Part shown: piece after piece, positions 12,397 through 23,190 of the stretch | How positions within the stretch are numbered: position 1 is the stretch's first letter | Layout of the letters: every line of letters begins with the position of its first letter | Notes under the pieces: model-generated | Databases searched by the model: none | Told to the model about the DNA's origin: nothing | Seen by the model: only the letters and a program-made list of their open reading frames with translations | Position numbers and translations under genes: made by a program | Source of the DNA: Sarcomyxa edulis | Taxonomy: Eukaryota; Basidiomycota; Agaricomycetes; Agaricales; Mycenaceae | Assembly (NCBI GenBank): GCA_009761415.1 | Contig: QUOL01000005.1 | Location: 2,294,001-2,358,000 of the forward strand | Length of the DNA stretch: 64,000 nucleotides | Direction: 5' to 3'

Positions 12397-13746
12397 ATGC
12401 CCGATATTTATCCCCATCGCGAATCATTTATATCCCGTGTTCCTGTGGAGATCCTCGGGAAGATATTCTCCTTTTGTCTCCCCAAGGTGAAATACATCAC
12501 TCCAGATCCTCTGGATGCACCGCTAGTTCTTTGTCAGGTGTGCTCGTTCTGGAGGGATCTGGCACTATCGATGTCCACGCTCTGGTCTTCAATTGCCATA
12601 GACGCTGGCGATGCTCGCCCTGACATCAGTCTTCTCAATATATGGCTCGATCGTTCTGGGTCGCGTCCGATATCGTTTTCCATAGAACAGGCCCCAGAAA
12701 CAGACGCTATCGAATTTCAGCGCGCTTTCACGGATCAGGCTTCGAAAGTGCTCCTGCAACATCTCGAGCGCTGGCAGAACGTCGAATTATTTCTTTGGGA
12801 AAGCACTCAAGATGCTTTTTTGCATCTACCGCCTACTGGTGCACCTCTGTTGGAGAGTGCTGCATTCAGCCTCAACGCGAGTACCTGGGAGACAGATTTT
12901 CCGCTGTACTTCTCGAACATCATTCATCGTTCACCTCTTCTTCGACAATTCACGTGGCATGGCTTTTCCGATGAACTGCCAATGAATGTTCCATGGCGAC
13001 AACTCACGCATCTTGATCTCAACTCCGAAACTACCATAAACGATTTCTTGGTGATTCTGAATGAGTGTCATTCGCTCGCTATGCTCGTCATGATGTTATA
13101 TGTGGACGCTGTCGAACCAGACACAATGGCACCATTTCCTCCCGACGCATCAGTGACACTCTATAATCTACACACGCTCGATCTATCGTCGTCCGATGAT
13201 TTGACCCCCTTGGTTGACCGTCTATCGCTTCCTTCTCTTCTCACTCTAAACGTTCATCAAAACTCGGGTTTCGGGGGCACTTTGGCTGCGCTTGGTGCAC
13301 TGATCTCCCGGTCATCTTGCCCTTTACAGTCACTATCGTACGAGGATCTTCTGGACACTGAGACCGAGATTGTGGAATTCCTCCGAGGAACTTCCCTCCC
13401 CTATCTTTCTACCCTTCGCTTACACGTTGCACCGCCACTGACGAGCACCATACTGCTGCTCGCTCCCTCGCATGATGAAGATGCTCCATGCCTGCTTCCG
13501 CGACTTACGTTCTTGGACATGGGACCGTGCGTCTCCTCCGATGGCGCTCTCGCACGTATGGCTTATTCTAGGTGGATCCCGAATGGCGACGACCATCGCT
13601 GCAAGCGTCTGGAGTATTTAGTGGTTGCTTTGGTCTCGGGTCCAGATAATCATCAAGAGGATCTTCATATCTTGACAGAGCTAGGTACTCGCGGTATGAC
13701 CCTTGACGTACATGGGTATTATCCAGGCCTGTCACATTGGGGTTGA
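12397..13746 (+). CDS. F-box protein 2 (LRR-like)
   Basis: 449-residue F-box protein in a single exon. The first in-frame ATG is at 12397 (MPDIYPHRESFISRVP); the open frame extends upstream to 12118 but starts there with GTG. The F-box is clear: ISRVPVEILGKIFSFCLP, then LVLCQVCSFWRDLALSMSTLW (residues about 11-58), the standard Agaricomycete form ending in ...W+DLAL..P.LWSSI. The rest is diffuse leucine-rich repeat (LTHLDLNSETT, LHTLDLSSSDD, LSTLRLHVAPP). It would bind Skp1 in an SCF ubiquitin ligase; the target is unknown. It is not a close copy of the other three F-box genes here. Confidence 0.8.
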   Translation: MPDIYPHRESFISRVPVEILGKIFSFCLPKVKYITPDPLDAPLVLCQVCSFWRDLALSMSTLWSSIAIDAGDARPDISLLNIWLDRSGSRPISFSIEQAPETDAIEFQRAFTDQASKVLLQHLERWQNVELFLWESTQDAFLHLPPTGAPLLESAAFSLNASTWETDFPLYFSNIIHRSPLLRQFTWHGFSDELPMNVPWRQLTHLDLNSETTINDFLVILNECHSLAMLVMMLYVDAVEPDTMAPFPPDASVTLYNLHTLDLSSSDDLTPLVDRLSLPSLLTLNVHQNSGFGGTLAALGALISRSSCPLQSLSYEDLLDTETEIVEFLRGTSLPYLSTLRLHVAPPLTSTILLLAPSHDEDAPCLLPRLTFLDMGPCVSSDGALARMAYSRWIPNGDDHRCKRLEYLVVALVSGPDNHQEDLHILTELGTRGMTLDVHGYYPGLSHWG

Positions 13747-14041
13747 GATTTGGTTGAGATAGTACGACCCGGGCAAAAGGTAAGTAGAGTCCAGGCTCGA
13801 TAGATCGACAAGTATTTATTCTCTGTTTGGCAAACAGGTCGGGTTAAAACAACTTTCCACGAACCTAGTAACGACCAAGTGACGACCAAGTGACGACTCA
13901 AATCTTATTTCCATCCGTGAAAAATTTCATCAAAGTACACTATTCTATTCCATTGCTTTTTTTGCACTTTGTGCATGTGGTCAGCATAGTCAGTACAATC
14001 TCGTTACCGGGCTTGGGTACCCGTCCTGTTACACTCGTGAA
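13747..14041. other. Convergent spacer
   Basis: About 295 bp between the 3' ends of F-box gene 2 and the BIM1-like gene. A short direct repeat CGACCAAGTGACGA occurs twice around 13870-13892. No gene. Confidence 0.45.
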
Positions 14042-15331
14042 CTACATGACTACACGTTGTTTTCGTGGGAGGACAGCCCCCCATATCACAACGTGTAGTT
14101 TTTTAGTGTCCCAGGGGATGCTTGACATCCCCGATACTACTGACAGGACGCTGCTGGAGCTACGAAAACTTGTCAGCTTAGCAGGAAGGGAGGTGACGTT
14201 GTCACGTACCGAAATATCGTCGTCCAATTGATGGGCTCCACGTTGGTTCAAATGGATAGCCTGCCCACGAGCGGGTTTCTTGAAGAAAATCACTCCGAAG
14301 AATGAGGCAGCGCCTAGCATGATGCCGATGACCGCCAGGGTGACACAGGCTCCGGTCCACCCTGCTTGAAGCTGAACAACGGGAGTCAGCCTTGTCTTTG
14401 ACTTTGAGCCGTTGAGATCACTTACGGCGGAGAGACCAGAAGAACCAGCCTTCACGGTGACAGTGACAGTGGCTGCGCTCGACGAAGACGACGTTGTAGT
14501 GCCGCTCGAAGTCGCTGTATTTTCAGAAGCATTTTTAGTCTGCAATTCCGAGGGGTGAAATGTTGTTACTTACTTAGCGAGCTGGTATTTGAGCAAGTGA
14601 CAGTTATCGACGGTTCGTAGGCGTGTTCAGAGGTGAACTCGATATCGGAACACTGGAACATATCTACACCTGCAAATTTTATTTTGTCAGAGTGTATGGA
14701 TTGCTACAAAGCTGAACGTATCCTGCTTCGCGTTGCCTGTGAACGCACCTGTGATATCGTCATGGTAGCTTAGCTGTAGGGTGATCTTGTCGCCGAAACC
14801 GAAGCCGGCCGCATCTGAGAGAGGGAGTTAGCAAGATGGTCGATGAACAAGGACTGTTCAAATGTGCTTACCCCAATCGATGGAGTCGGCCAGACAGAAG
14901 TTCCCGGTTGTGATAGTAGAGAATTCCGAGATAGTAATAAGACTAGAAATATCGGACGAAGAGGAATAGCCAAGTACAACGTCGCTGACTTCGTTCTCAG
15001 CTTGAATGTACAACGGAGCTCCACCTGGGACAAGCCGCCGTTAGGAGAGGTCGACGAGAGATCTGAAATACGTACCTAATCCGAAAGAGCTGTAGTTTGC
15101 GGTCGTAAATCCTCCACATGGTGAAGTGGTGGCGGTCGTGTAGTCCCAACCTCTGGCAGGTGGAAGCTGAAAAATGCGTCAGACGGTGACTTGCACGAGG
15201 ATAGTTAGGAAACCGCCCACCAAGAATCCTAAAATTCCGGGAGATGAAATGTCATCTCGTGGAATGATGGAGGCATTCACGCCAGCAAGGGCAAGAGTGA
15301 GTGCCACAAACGAAATTCGTGAAGAGCGCAT
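14042..15331 (-). CDS. BIM1-like (copper acquisition factor-like) surface protein with a C-terminal membrane anchor
   Basis: Cell-surface protein resembling the BIM1-like/X325 family, whose Cryptococcus member helps copper uptake. The start at 15331 gives a signal peptide (MRSSRISFVALTLALAGVNA). Family marks follow in order: LPPARGWDYTT, then SPCGGF, a beta-strand domain (GAPLYIQAENEVSDVVLGYS), NFCLADS, GDKITLQLSYHDD, and MFQCSDIEF matching the YQCAD motif. A Ser/Thr-rich linker leads to one transmembrane helix (WTGACVTLAVIGIMLGAASF) and a cytosolic tail of about 75 residues. Six introns were deduced, all in phase. Odd points: family members usually begin the mature chain with a copper-binding His, but here it seems to begin ASIIPRDD, and the anchor is a helix with a tail instead of GPI. 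Upstream lie three GATA-factor sites. The family call is from motif memory. Confidence 0.62.
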
Positions 15332-15386
15332 GAACGTCGAGTGAATACAAGCAGTGGAAACAAGACAAACCGACCTTCGTAAACGC

Positions 15387-15394
15387 CCTATAAA
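15387..15394 (-). promoter_or_regulatory. Possible TATA element of BIM1-like gene
   Basis: On the minus strand TTTATAGG lies about 56 bp upstream of the ATG at 15331, in an otherwise GC-balanced promoter. A weak match. Confidence 0.35.
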
Positions 15395-15492
15395 TTAAAA
15401 AAGACATTCACCTGCCGAGAGCCCGACGGAGAATAAAAATAACATCGATTCCGTGGATCGGTGTCGTTCGGTGGGCGGCGTACGGGGTGTTG

Positions 15493-15503
15493 TTATCTGA
15501 TAA
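15493..15503 (+). promoter_or_regulatory. Iron-type GATA factor site 1
   Basis: TTATCTGATAA, containing ATCTGATAA at 15495-15503. The left half is also a GATA site on the other strand, so it is a paired inverted GATA motif. It matches ATC(A/T)GATAA, the site of fungal iron-responsive GATA repressors (Fep1, SreA). 164 bp upstream of the BIM1-like start. Confidence 0.6.
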
Positions 15504-15554
15504 CCCAGATCGGGGCATGGGTCCCTGTGCGCCCTGAACTCCGCAGCGAATATG

Positions 15555-15565
15555 TTATCTGATAA
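15555..15565 (+). promoter_or_regulatory. Iron-type GATA factor site 2
   Basis: A second TTATCTGATAA identical to site 1 over 11 bases (ATCTGATAA at 15557-15565), 62 bp further along. Confidence 0.6.
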
Positions 15566-15587
15566 ACATTTGGAGTGCCAAGCTTTC

Positions 15588-15598
15588 TAATCTGATAA
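15588..15598 (+). promoter_or_regulatory. Iron-type GATA factor site 3
   Basis: TAATCTGATAA, with the same 9-base core ATCTGATAA (15590-15598) but without the perfect opposing half. It lies 33 bp after site 2. Confidence 0.55.
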
Positions 15599-16177
15599 AG
15601 CTAGACTTTTGGCGGGACCGAAGAGACCGAGATCTAATCACCGGCCGGACGTGCCGATTGGCTGCAGCCTTCCGGTAGGTCGTTGCACGCGGCTGTTCTT
15701 CCTTTCTAGCCACACTCGGAGCAAGAATGCTAGACTTTGCGCACCTCGTGATTCTCTTCGCTGAAAAGACATGGCGGCCGTCGATTTCAAAGACAGAAAC
15801 AACTCCGAGGACATATCTATGACGTTGGGGAATATTCGACGGCTGGAAGCTCGAGCCACATCAGTCACTGACAGCAATTTGGACGGTGCTAACGTTTGGG
15901 AACCTTGGATTTGTAGACGAAATGATCACTAGGATGGGATACACTATCAATAATGTGATGAATAGCTCAAGTACTCACAGGAACGCGTCAGTCGATCGGA
16001 AGTCAGGAGTTCTCCAAATTTCGTTCCACTAGCGGGTCATCTATCCCAAAATCCTCCTTTTCTGCCGAATTTCTGAATCGCATTGGATTAGCATCCAGCG
16101 CCAGGGACCCGGTTGGTCGATCGGTCTCGTCCTAACGCTCAAGGCGGCCGATTCGTTCTTGCAGAGGAGGGACTACC

Positions 16178-16185
16178 TTATAATG
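16178..16185 (+). promoter_or_regulatory. Possible TATA element of CFEM gene
   Basis: TTATAATG about 85 bp upstream of the ATG at 16266, followed by a C/T-rich leader with several CAC and TTC runs. Plausible but not strong. Confidence 0.35.
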
Positions 16186-16265
16186 CAGCGTCTTTGACTT
16201 CTCCAATCCTCACTTCATCTGACTTTCACCCCCAAACGGATCCCAGTCTTTCAGTCCTATCGACC

Positions 16266-16923
16266 ATGAAGTTCATTGCTGTCGCCGTTGCCCTCCTCTC
16301 GTCCGCTTTGGTCAATGCGTGAGTTTATTATGATCCAAAATTATTCACGTTCTGCACTGACAATCATTTGTTTCTAGCTACACGGACTGTCAACTGACTT
16401 GCGCTACCACTGAGGCTGCGATAGCTTGCACCACCACGAACTAGTACACATCTTCTTATGTCATTCTGCCTATCTCAATCGCTGAGCAACACTTCTAGTA
16501 ACGACACGAGCTGTCTCTGTGACTCTACCTTCATCGGAGATGTGAAGAACTGCTTGTACCAGTGAGTATCTATATTTCTATCGGAGGAATCTCGTCCTGA
16601 CTCTGCTTCTTCCCAGGGCTGGCTGCAACACTGATGTCCCGACGTGGTACGACACCGTCAACACCCTGTGTGCTTCCGTCACATCCGGCGAGGCTAGCTC
16701 CACCGCCGCTTCCGCATCTAATAGCTCTGCTGCTGCTGCCACCACGACCAAAGCCAGCTCCGCTGCTGCTGCCGCTACCGCCACCACCGCGGCTAGCGTC
16801 ACCTCGGCTGCTGCCGCTGCGTCCAGCACGGCCGCTTCGAGCGGTGCCTCCATCGTTCTCAACAACATCGGTGCCATCGGTGCAGGATTAGTCGGTGTCG
16901 TTGGAGGTCTTATGATGCTTTAG
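16266..16923 (+). CDS. CFEM-domain GPI-anchored protein
   Basis: 162-residue cell-surface protein from four exons: 16266..16318, 16378..16443, 16499..16561 and 16617..16923 (489 nt, phases match). Signal peptide MKFIAVAVALLSSALVNA. The mature part has exactly eight cysteines in the CFEM spacing: DCQLTC, AC, an Asp followed by SCLC, NC, GC, LC (residues about 20-80). CFEM domains bind haem or iron in several fungi. A long Ala/Ser/Thr linker follows, then a hydrophobic tail (SIVLNNIGAIGAGLVGVVGG) ending in MML, as in GPI signals. It shares a divergent intergenic region with the BIM1-like gene and the three GATA sites, so joint metal-dependent control is inferred. A structural cell-wall role is the alternative. 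Confidence 0.78.
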
Positions 16924-17665
16924 ACGTGGGTTTACGTTTATCATTTTCTTTATCATCAAAAATAGTTTGAAAGGCATGGGGTTGCAAATAGTAACTTGCT
17001 AGGAGGCTTATGATTGGGAGGCTTACAATAATTGAAGCATTCTGTGTTTTGCAGTCTGTATGATCATCTTAGGGTTTCTTCTCTTACGGCTACTTTTCTG
17101 TTCGCACAATTTACCGTTTTCCAAATATTCACTAAGGCAAATAAGTGCGCGCGTTCTTGTGTTGATATTCGTTTGATTGAGGTGTACATATGGTTTGAAG
17201 CCAAGGTGAGTACGCCGTCGGTGATATAATCTCAAAATGAAGAGCGGAGTATGGGTGAGCGACGAGCATGGTGTAATTTATGCTCTTCGCAGAAGCTTCA
17301 ACTAGGATAGGTTATAGGACCGCTGCTGCTTCCTGACCTCGTAAACGCTGATTGCAAGGACTGTGTCATACATGCGTTACAAGCCGCCTCTGACGATCGA
17401 CATTGTCTCTAAATTATATGGTTGTGTGTTACAACATTTTCGACCGTCCATGTTTTCTTACTAGGGTCTCAGTTCTTCCATAATGATATAGGCGAATGGA
17501 GGATCATGGAGGCGCAGTGGCATGCGATCAAGAATGGCCGGAAGCTTATAGCAAATAGGTGTAAATCATGGCGGTTGCCGAAGCGCTCGAGCAACACCAA
17601 AGCAACACGATGCACTTGCAATGCACATCAGACTGGTATAATCCTGCGCTCTGCATGCAAATTTC
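16924..17665. other. Convergent spacer
   Basis: About 740 bp between the 3' ends of the CFEM gene and F-box gene 3. A/T-rich in the first 150 bp (3' UTR of the CFEM gene). No coding signal accepted. Confidence 0.45.
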
Positions 17666-19280
17666 CTAGTTAAATTTATCCGTATAAAGCCACCCAGCAA
17701 CTTGCAACCAGGCCATGTGGTAGTCACCTCTGCGCGACGCTTCGAAATGTTTCAAGAAAGGAAATACACGACCGATATAAGGTGCTACGACGAGGGGGTT
17801 GTCGATCCATGATCCGCCAAGGGAAAGTTTCTCGAGATGGTGAGGAATGATAGGTGGAGAAGGTATGGTGTCATCACCGCACGCATTGATGACCAGGCTC
17901 AGCGAGTGAAGGTCGGGACATCGCCTGGCGAACGAAGAAAGAGCTGCTATTGATGGAAGGCTCTGGCGATGACCCAGTACAACAGCCATGGGAAGACTTA
18001 TACTCCTCGCAAAGGGCCACGCCGATGCGATCTTCTCGATGTCGTCAGCCGACATATTGCAGGGGGGGAATCCTACGAGATCAACCACTTCCAGGTGACT
18101 CAGTCTTAGCAACGGATACAGCACCTCGATGAAGGAGTTGATAATTTCAGAAGGATAGAACTTTGTTCTTATGGACAGGATGGAATAAACGATCTCCAAT
18201 GTCTTTACGAATCGAAAATGGCCTCCAATCTGTTCAAAACACGCGCCACTTGTCCTCCGGAAGGAAACAGCGTTCACGTTGAAATCCGAGGATAACTCGA
18301 CGCGGAGGTCTGTGATACGGGTATCGCGTAGAGTTGCTAGTGCGTTTGTGACTTCTGGAATAGTGCCACATATCGTGAGCTCCTTCAGTGCAGAAAATCC
18401 CGTTGTCGTAGTGATGGTCGCAACGGAGGCGGAAGAATATACTGGTTCGTCGATATTGAAGTGAAGTTTTTTGAGGTGATCTAAGGTAGATAATTGGTGC
18501 AGAAGAGTTGTATTGGCATTAGGACCTGAGCCTAGCAATTTCAGGAACTTGAGTGTCGTCAATTGAGGAATATCGGTAGCAATCGACGGGGCCAAATGAG
18601 CGTCTATGAAGAGGTCCCTCAGATGAGGTGTCCTACCAACCAGCTCGCCGATGAATGTGTGCACAACGGGTGTCTCTTGAGTTGAGCCTCCAGTCGATAA
18701 GTAAACGCCGTGTAAAGCGGGAGACATGTAGTTCAATAAAGCATTCGAATATGGATCGACTGCAAAGAGAAGGACGCGCAAGGCCGGGAACAAAGGTGCA
18801 TTCTCTCTGAGCTGTGCGATTCGGATGTAAACTGAGGGATCGATTTGATTCCCGTTCGCTGAGCGCATAATCATCAGCCGAATACGTTTCGCATACGCGG
18901 AGAACCTCGTCCAGTCCTCGGATTGGATTTCGTTCTCAAGTATCTGGGATATGTATTTATGTTCAAGTGTTCGACTGATATGCCGCGCATCGGTAAGTAC
19001 TCACGTAGACGTTTTCGACCTCGGTCAATCCCGGAAGTATTTTCACAAGAGGTACGATACCCGTCAGCTTCTCCCAAAGAACATTCAATGCAGGCTTCGT
19101 GAAGGCCTGGCAGGTGCGAGCTGCACCTGCAAGAAACGATTGAACTTCTCGATTTGATTCGGGCCATCGTTCTTCGCAATCCCAAGGCAAATACCAGTCT
19201 TTATGTTGAGTCGTATCAAAGTTGTCGAAAATGAGGTGTAGGATGTCGAGATTGTGTAGAGCGGCATCGGTAGCCGACAT
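17666..19280 (-). CDS. F-box/LRR-like protein 3
   Basis: 517-residue protein in two exons: 19280..19005 and 18943..17666, joined in phase 0 (NVY then ILENEIQSEDWTRFSAYAKR). Exon 1 is an F-box-like module (ALHNLDILHLIFDNFDT, then ARTCQAFTKPALNVLWEKL). Exon 2 is a degenerate leucine-rich repeat domain with blocks such as TTLKFLKLLGSG and LSHLEVVDLVGFPPCNMS. It is a clear paralogue of the gene at 23191-24802: the two share the MSAT..ALHN.DIL start, the intron position after NVY, QIDPSVYIRIAQLR versus TIDPSVYIRIAQIR, and VDLVGFPPCNMS versus VEFLGFPPCDMS. A role as an SCF adaptor is inferred; target unknown. Confidence 0.8.
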
Positions 19281-19654
19281 TGTTCCTACGATAACAGCGC
19301 TAGTTATTGTCTGATACGATCAGTAGAAAACGATGGTTCTTACCACAGCCCGACTGGAGATCTTTCAACGCTGCGACCGATGAAGATGGAAGAAAACAAT
19401 CACGGCGGGTGTGCACGTGTCCGTGATCTCATTCCTACCAGTTCCTACCTTGTAAGAACGGTAGGAGGTTAGTCTTCGTCCAATCCTCCAAATGCTTATA
19501 TCTGGGAGTGGAAGCGTTCCACGTGTATCAACCTGGAGGAAATGTTACTGTAGCAGCTACACTGATCGAAGTAGCCGTGTCGCACAATACTTGATGGACG
19601 TGAAAGAAAAGAATGAATGCATTGACATACGACAATAGTGAGACCACGGAACGA
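19281..19654. other. Spacer with F-box 3 promoter
   Basis: About 370 bp between two minus-strand genes. It contains a short inverted repeat around 19436-19465 (CCTACCAGTTCCTACCTTGT against GTAGGAGG). No gene. Confidence 0.4.
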
Positions 19655-21149
19655 CTACTTGCCCTTCCCGCTGGCCTTCCCTTTGCCAAACGACTTGCCT
19701 TCAAATCCAGGTCGAGCTTTACCCTTGGATTTTCCAGTCCCTTTTCGTTTGTCATTTTTCCGCTCATTTCGCATGGCGATATTGTCGGTTCTTTTCTTCT
19801 GTTTGGCATGCATAGAGTTACTGAGGTGCTCCTTCCGTTCCTCCCTGAAAAACGACCTGTGTGAACGAAGTCCTTATGTTGGAAGAGCTGATGAACGTAC
19901 CAGTCCTTCTTGCTTTTGCCCTTTTCCTTTTCCTTCTTCTTGACGGCCTTCTTCAATCGTCCTTCGTCATCTCGGACCTTGACACCCTCCATTCTCGCCT
20001 CCGCTTTCTCCCACTTTTGTCTCTCCTCGATAGCTTTACGCTTTTCTTCGGGCAGAGCGGCCAGTTTTTCTTTGCGTGCAGCCAGTTGTTCTAGAGCCTG
20101 GGTGGGATTCGATGAAGTTTTCAGATGTTGTGCTTTTCGGTTTGATGCGCCTGCTAGACTTGAGAAAGCGACATTCGTCAGGTGGTCTGGAGGCCCATTT
20201 GGATGATGTTTTGAAGAAGAAGCGTCATCTGGGACCAGAAGTTGCGTCTGGAAGCATCAAGTATCAGTCACCGAAACGATAGATTTTCGTGACGCAATAA
20301 ATACCTTCGTCTGGTTCCCTTTATCGCGGTTTTCTCTCTTTTCTTTTTCTTTATCCTTGCCCTTCTTCCCTTTCATCTCCTCCTCCCTTCGAATCTTCTC
20401 TTTCGTCTCTTTTCGTCTCTTCTCTCGCATAGCAGCTCTCTGTCTTCGTCGTTCCTCTAGCAGCTCATCTCTATCACCTGGCTCTGCACCACCCATGTTA
20501 CCATTTCCATTGGTATAATCGTACCGCTGACCTCTCCCACGACGAAGGGCAGCCATACGGGCATGGAGTTTGTCACGAAGCGCACCTATGCCACCCGGCT
20601 GTGACATTGGAACGATGTCTGTCGTAAAAGCATCGCCGTCGATTCCCTCGTCGTCCTCGTCGTCGTCTTCAATGTCAATGTCACCATCCATAACATTATC
20701 GTCAGATTCTATACCGTCTGACTCGTCAGCGACAGCTTTCCGCTTTCCTTTGGTTATTGGTCCAGATAGATTCCGAGATGCTTCATCTTGAATGTCGACG
20801 ATCGTTTTGTTATTTGCTGGATCGAGCTGCAGCAATACCAATCAGTTGTCGTCTTTTAGGGTCTCGCAAAACGTCCAATCACTTTTTCCCGCTTAGCTTT
20901 TTTGGAGGCCTCTTTGATGGCCTGCTTTGGCGCCTTTTGTTTCTTGCTGTGTTTCTGGTATTTTGAGGCCGCCTGTAGAAATGGTAAGCTCTCTAGGTAT
21001 GATAATATTCGTACATGGTTGATGCACACCTGCTCCTCGGTTTGTTCCTGGACTATATAATATTTCGCGGGGATCAGCTTCAGTAAAGTCTCGAAAGTGT
21101 CATTATGTTGTTCTAGAGAGCTCTGCAGGATGGAAGGCGAGGTCGGCAT
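19655..21149 (-). CDS. SURF6/Rrp14 family ribosome biogenesis protein
   Basis: Nucleolar protein of the SURF6 (yeast Rrp14) family, needed for pre-rRNA processing of both subunits. The start at 21149 gives [14 protein letters not shown], the conserved N-terminal motif. After two introns (GTGTGC..CTACAG, then another before LDPANNKTI) it reads [18 protein letters not shown], an acidic stretch ([15 protein letters not shown]), then [18 protein letters not shown], another family signature. Long Lys/Arg/Glu coiled segments follow. The C-terminal exon joins KKDW to EERKEHL and runs to [15 protein letters not shown] before the TAG at 19655-19657. It is head to head with the PTPA gene, 173 bp between the ATGs. 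No sign of damage. Confidence 0.88.
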
Positions 21150-21322
21150 GTGAGGGATACTTTGCCAGTGGCTTGAAAAAGAACTTTCAAAAGAAATTGC
21201 GAGGACCTCGAGACCAAGCAGGGCAAAATATCGTCCAAATCAGGAAATATACCATTTTTTGTCCCGAAACTGGGCCCAAATGAGTGCGACATATTCCCGA
21301 ACAATTGCCCCCACCAAGTGCC
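21150..21322. promoter_or_regulatory. Bidirectional promoter SURF6 / PTPA
   Basis: Only 173 bp separate the divergent start codons of two housekeeping genes, so both promoters must lie here or within the leaders. No TATA box seen. Confidence 0.55.
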
Positions 21323-22798
21323 ATGTCTTTCACAGTACCCCACAAAGCTATTCTATCGCCAGAGCAATTGACTGCATTTCAAGCATCAAATACACATCAG
21401 AAGATCGTATCTTATATCGATACGTTGAATAGCGCGGTAGTTGGAGTGAAATTGACCGATGACTGCTCGCAATCCGAGGTGAGTGAACTCGGCAATTGCA
21501 ATCTTAGTCAAACTCTCACTGAAAGTAACTGCAGGGTGTCAAATCTGTGTTGAACATTCTTACTCATATAGAGACAGTTGCGACAGAGATCCCACCAGTC
21601 GAGAATTCCGCCTCGAGATTTGGGAATCCTGCGTTTAGGACGTTCTATGACAAAGTTTCGGAGGTACTGTCTACATCGATTCATACTAAGCACCCTACTG
21701 ACTATGCTTAGATAGCGCCTGCTCTACACGCTAATATTCCTAACCTTCCTGCCGATGCCATCCCAGAAGTCTCGGTATACCTCAAAGAATGCTGGGGCAA
21801 CCGTCAACGAATCGATTATGGGAGTGGAATGGAATTGAACTTTTTGTGCTGGCTGTACGTTTCATCTGCTCTGTCCTTGCGCTCTGACCTTGACCGTTCA
21901 TCAGAATCTGTCTTGAGCGACTGGGTGTGTTTGAAGAGAGTGACCATACAGCCCTCGTCATAAAGGTGTTCTGGAAGTACGTCCCACGGATTTGACGGAC
22001 TCAACACACCGCTGAACTGAATCTTAGGTATATAGAAATTATGCGGATATTACAGTCAACGTATTGGCTTGAGCCCGCTGGGTCCCACGGGGTTTGGGGT
22101 TTGGATGACTACCATTTCCTGCCGTTCCTATTTGGCTCAGCTCAGCTCCAAGGTAACAGCATTTCTGTTTCGTGTTGCATGTTTCTAACAAACAGTTCAG
22201 GCCACAAATATATCCGACCAAAGGCGATCCACGATCCAGAAATCGTGGACGAATACGCCAAGCAATATATCTATTTCGCGTGTATCAAGTTTATCAACTC
22301 GGTTCGGATGATTGTTATCCAGATACATGGTTGCTCTGAGCTAACGATGCTGGCCGTTCCTCGTAGATCAAAACGGCTTCTCTTCGGTGGCATTCTCCAA
22401 TGCTTGACGATATATCTGCGGTACTTATTCCGTATCAATTTACAAGACCTTATAACTCAGACACCCCACAGGTAAAAACATGGGACAAGGTCAACTCAGG
22501 CATGATTAAGATGTACCTCGCCGAAGTATTGAACAAACTACCCGTCATCCAACACTTCCTCTTTGGCTCGATCCTTCCTTACGATGGTCCAGTGATCGCG
22601 AGCGATCCGAATGACCCACATTGGGGTCATTCGCATGGTATCGATGATTCTGGAGGCGTTGGTCAACGAGAGGTTGGCTGGGGGGACTGCTGTGGGATAC
22701 CTGTTCCGTCTGCGTTTGCTGCTGCCAGAGCAGAAAGCGAGAAACAGCCTGGATTGAGGCTCGCTGGACCTGCTATACGGCCAGTGCCTTTCGACTGA
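21323..22798 (+). CDS. PTPA-type PP2A activator, peptidyl-prolyl isomerase
   Basis: Phosphotyrosyl phosphatase activator family (yeast Rrd1/Rrd2), a peptidyl-prolyl isomerase that activates PP2A-type phosphatases. The start at 21323 gives [20 protein letters not shown]. Family segments appear in order over about eight exons: [38 protein letters not shown] (the substrate-pocket YGTGHEL-type motif), [20 protein letters not shown] (nearly invariant), [25 protein letters not shown] and [16 protein letters not shown]. The tail ends VPFD. The conserved [13 protein letters not shown] and the final [12 protein letters not shown] are both intact. The C-terminal spacer containing HWGHSHGID is probably lineage-specific. 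Cytosolic/nuclear signalling role. Confidence 0.9.
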
Positions 22799-23190
22799 TC
22801 TGACACTAGCTCCATTCTCTGGTCTACCTATACTTGGATTGGACTATCGCTATTGTATTTTGATGTATATGTATGTTCACCTTCGGAGTGATAAGATCTT
22901 GGCTCGAGTTTTGCTCAGATTAGAAATTCTTGTTCATCGCGCCACTAGACCGAACACTTCCTTCCCCTTTCGTTATCCTATTCTTCATCTCCAGCTCGTC
23001 TGAACTTCATCCAATTCCTGTATCAAGATTCAACAGTGATAGTCAACAATGACAGTCAAATCACCCAAGTTTCGGAAACACGTGGTGAGCAACTCGCTGT
23101 TAACGTTGGAATATCCACCTGGCACCAGGCCTGAATATCCAAGGAATCTTCGCTGAAGACTGCCACATCTCTCCCATAATCTCAGGGACG
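22799..23190. other. Spacer with F-box 4 promoter
   Basis: About 390 bp. 3' UTR of the PTPA gene and promoter of F-box gene 4. No gene or repeat seen. Confidence 0.4.

Noticed and set aside
15638..15877. Minus-strand open frame between the BIM1-like and CFEM genes
   Set aside because: 79 residues without a domain; it would occupy the shared promoter region and has no supporting signal.
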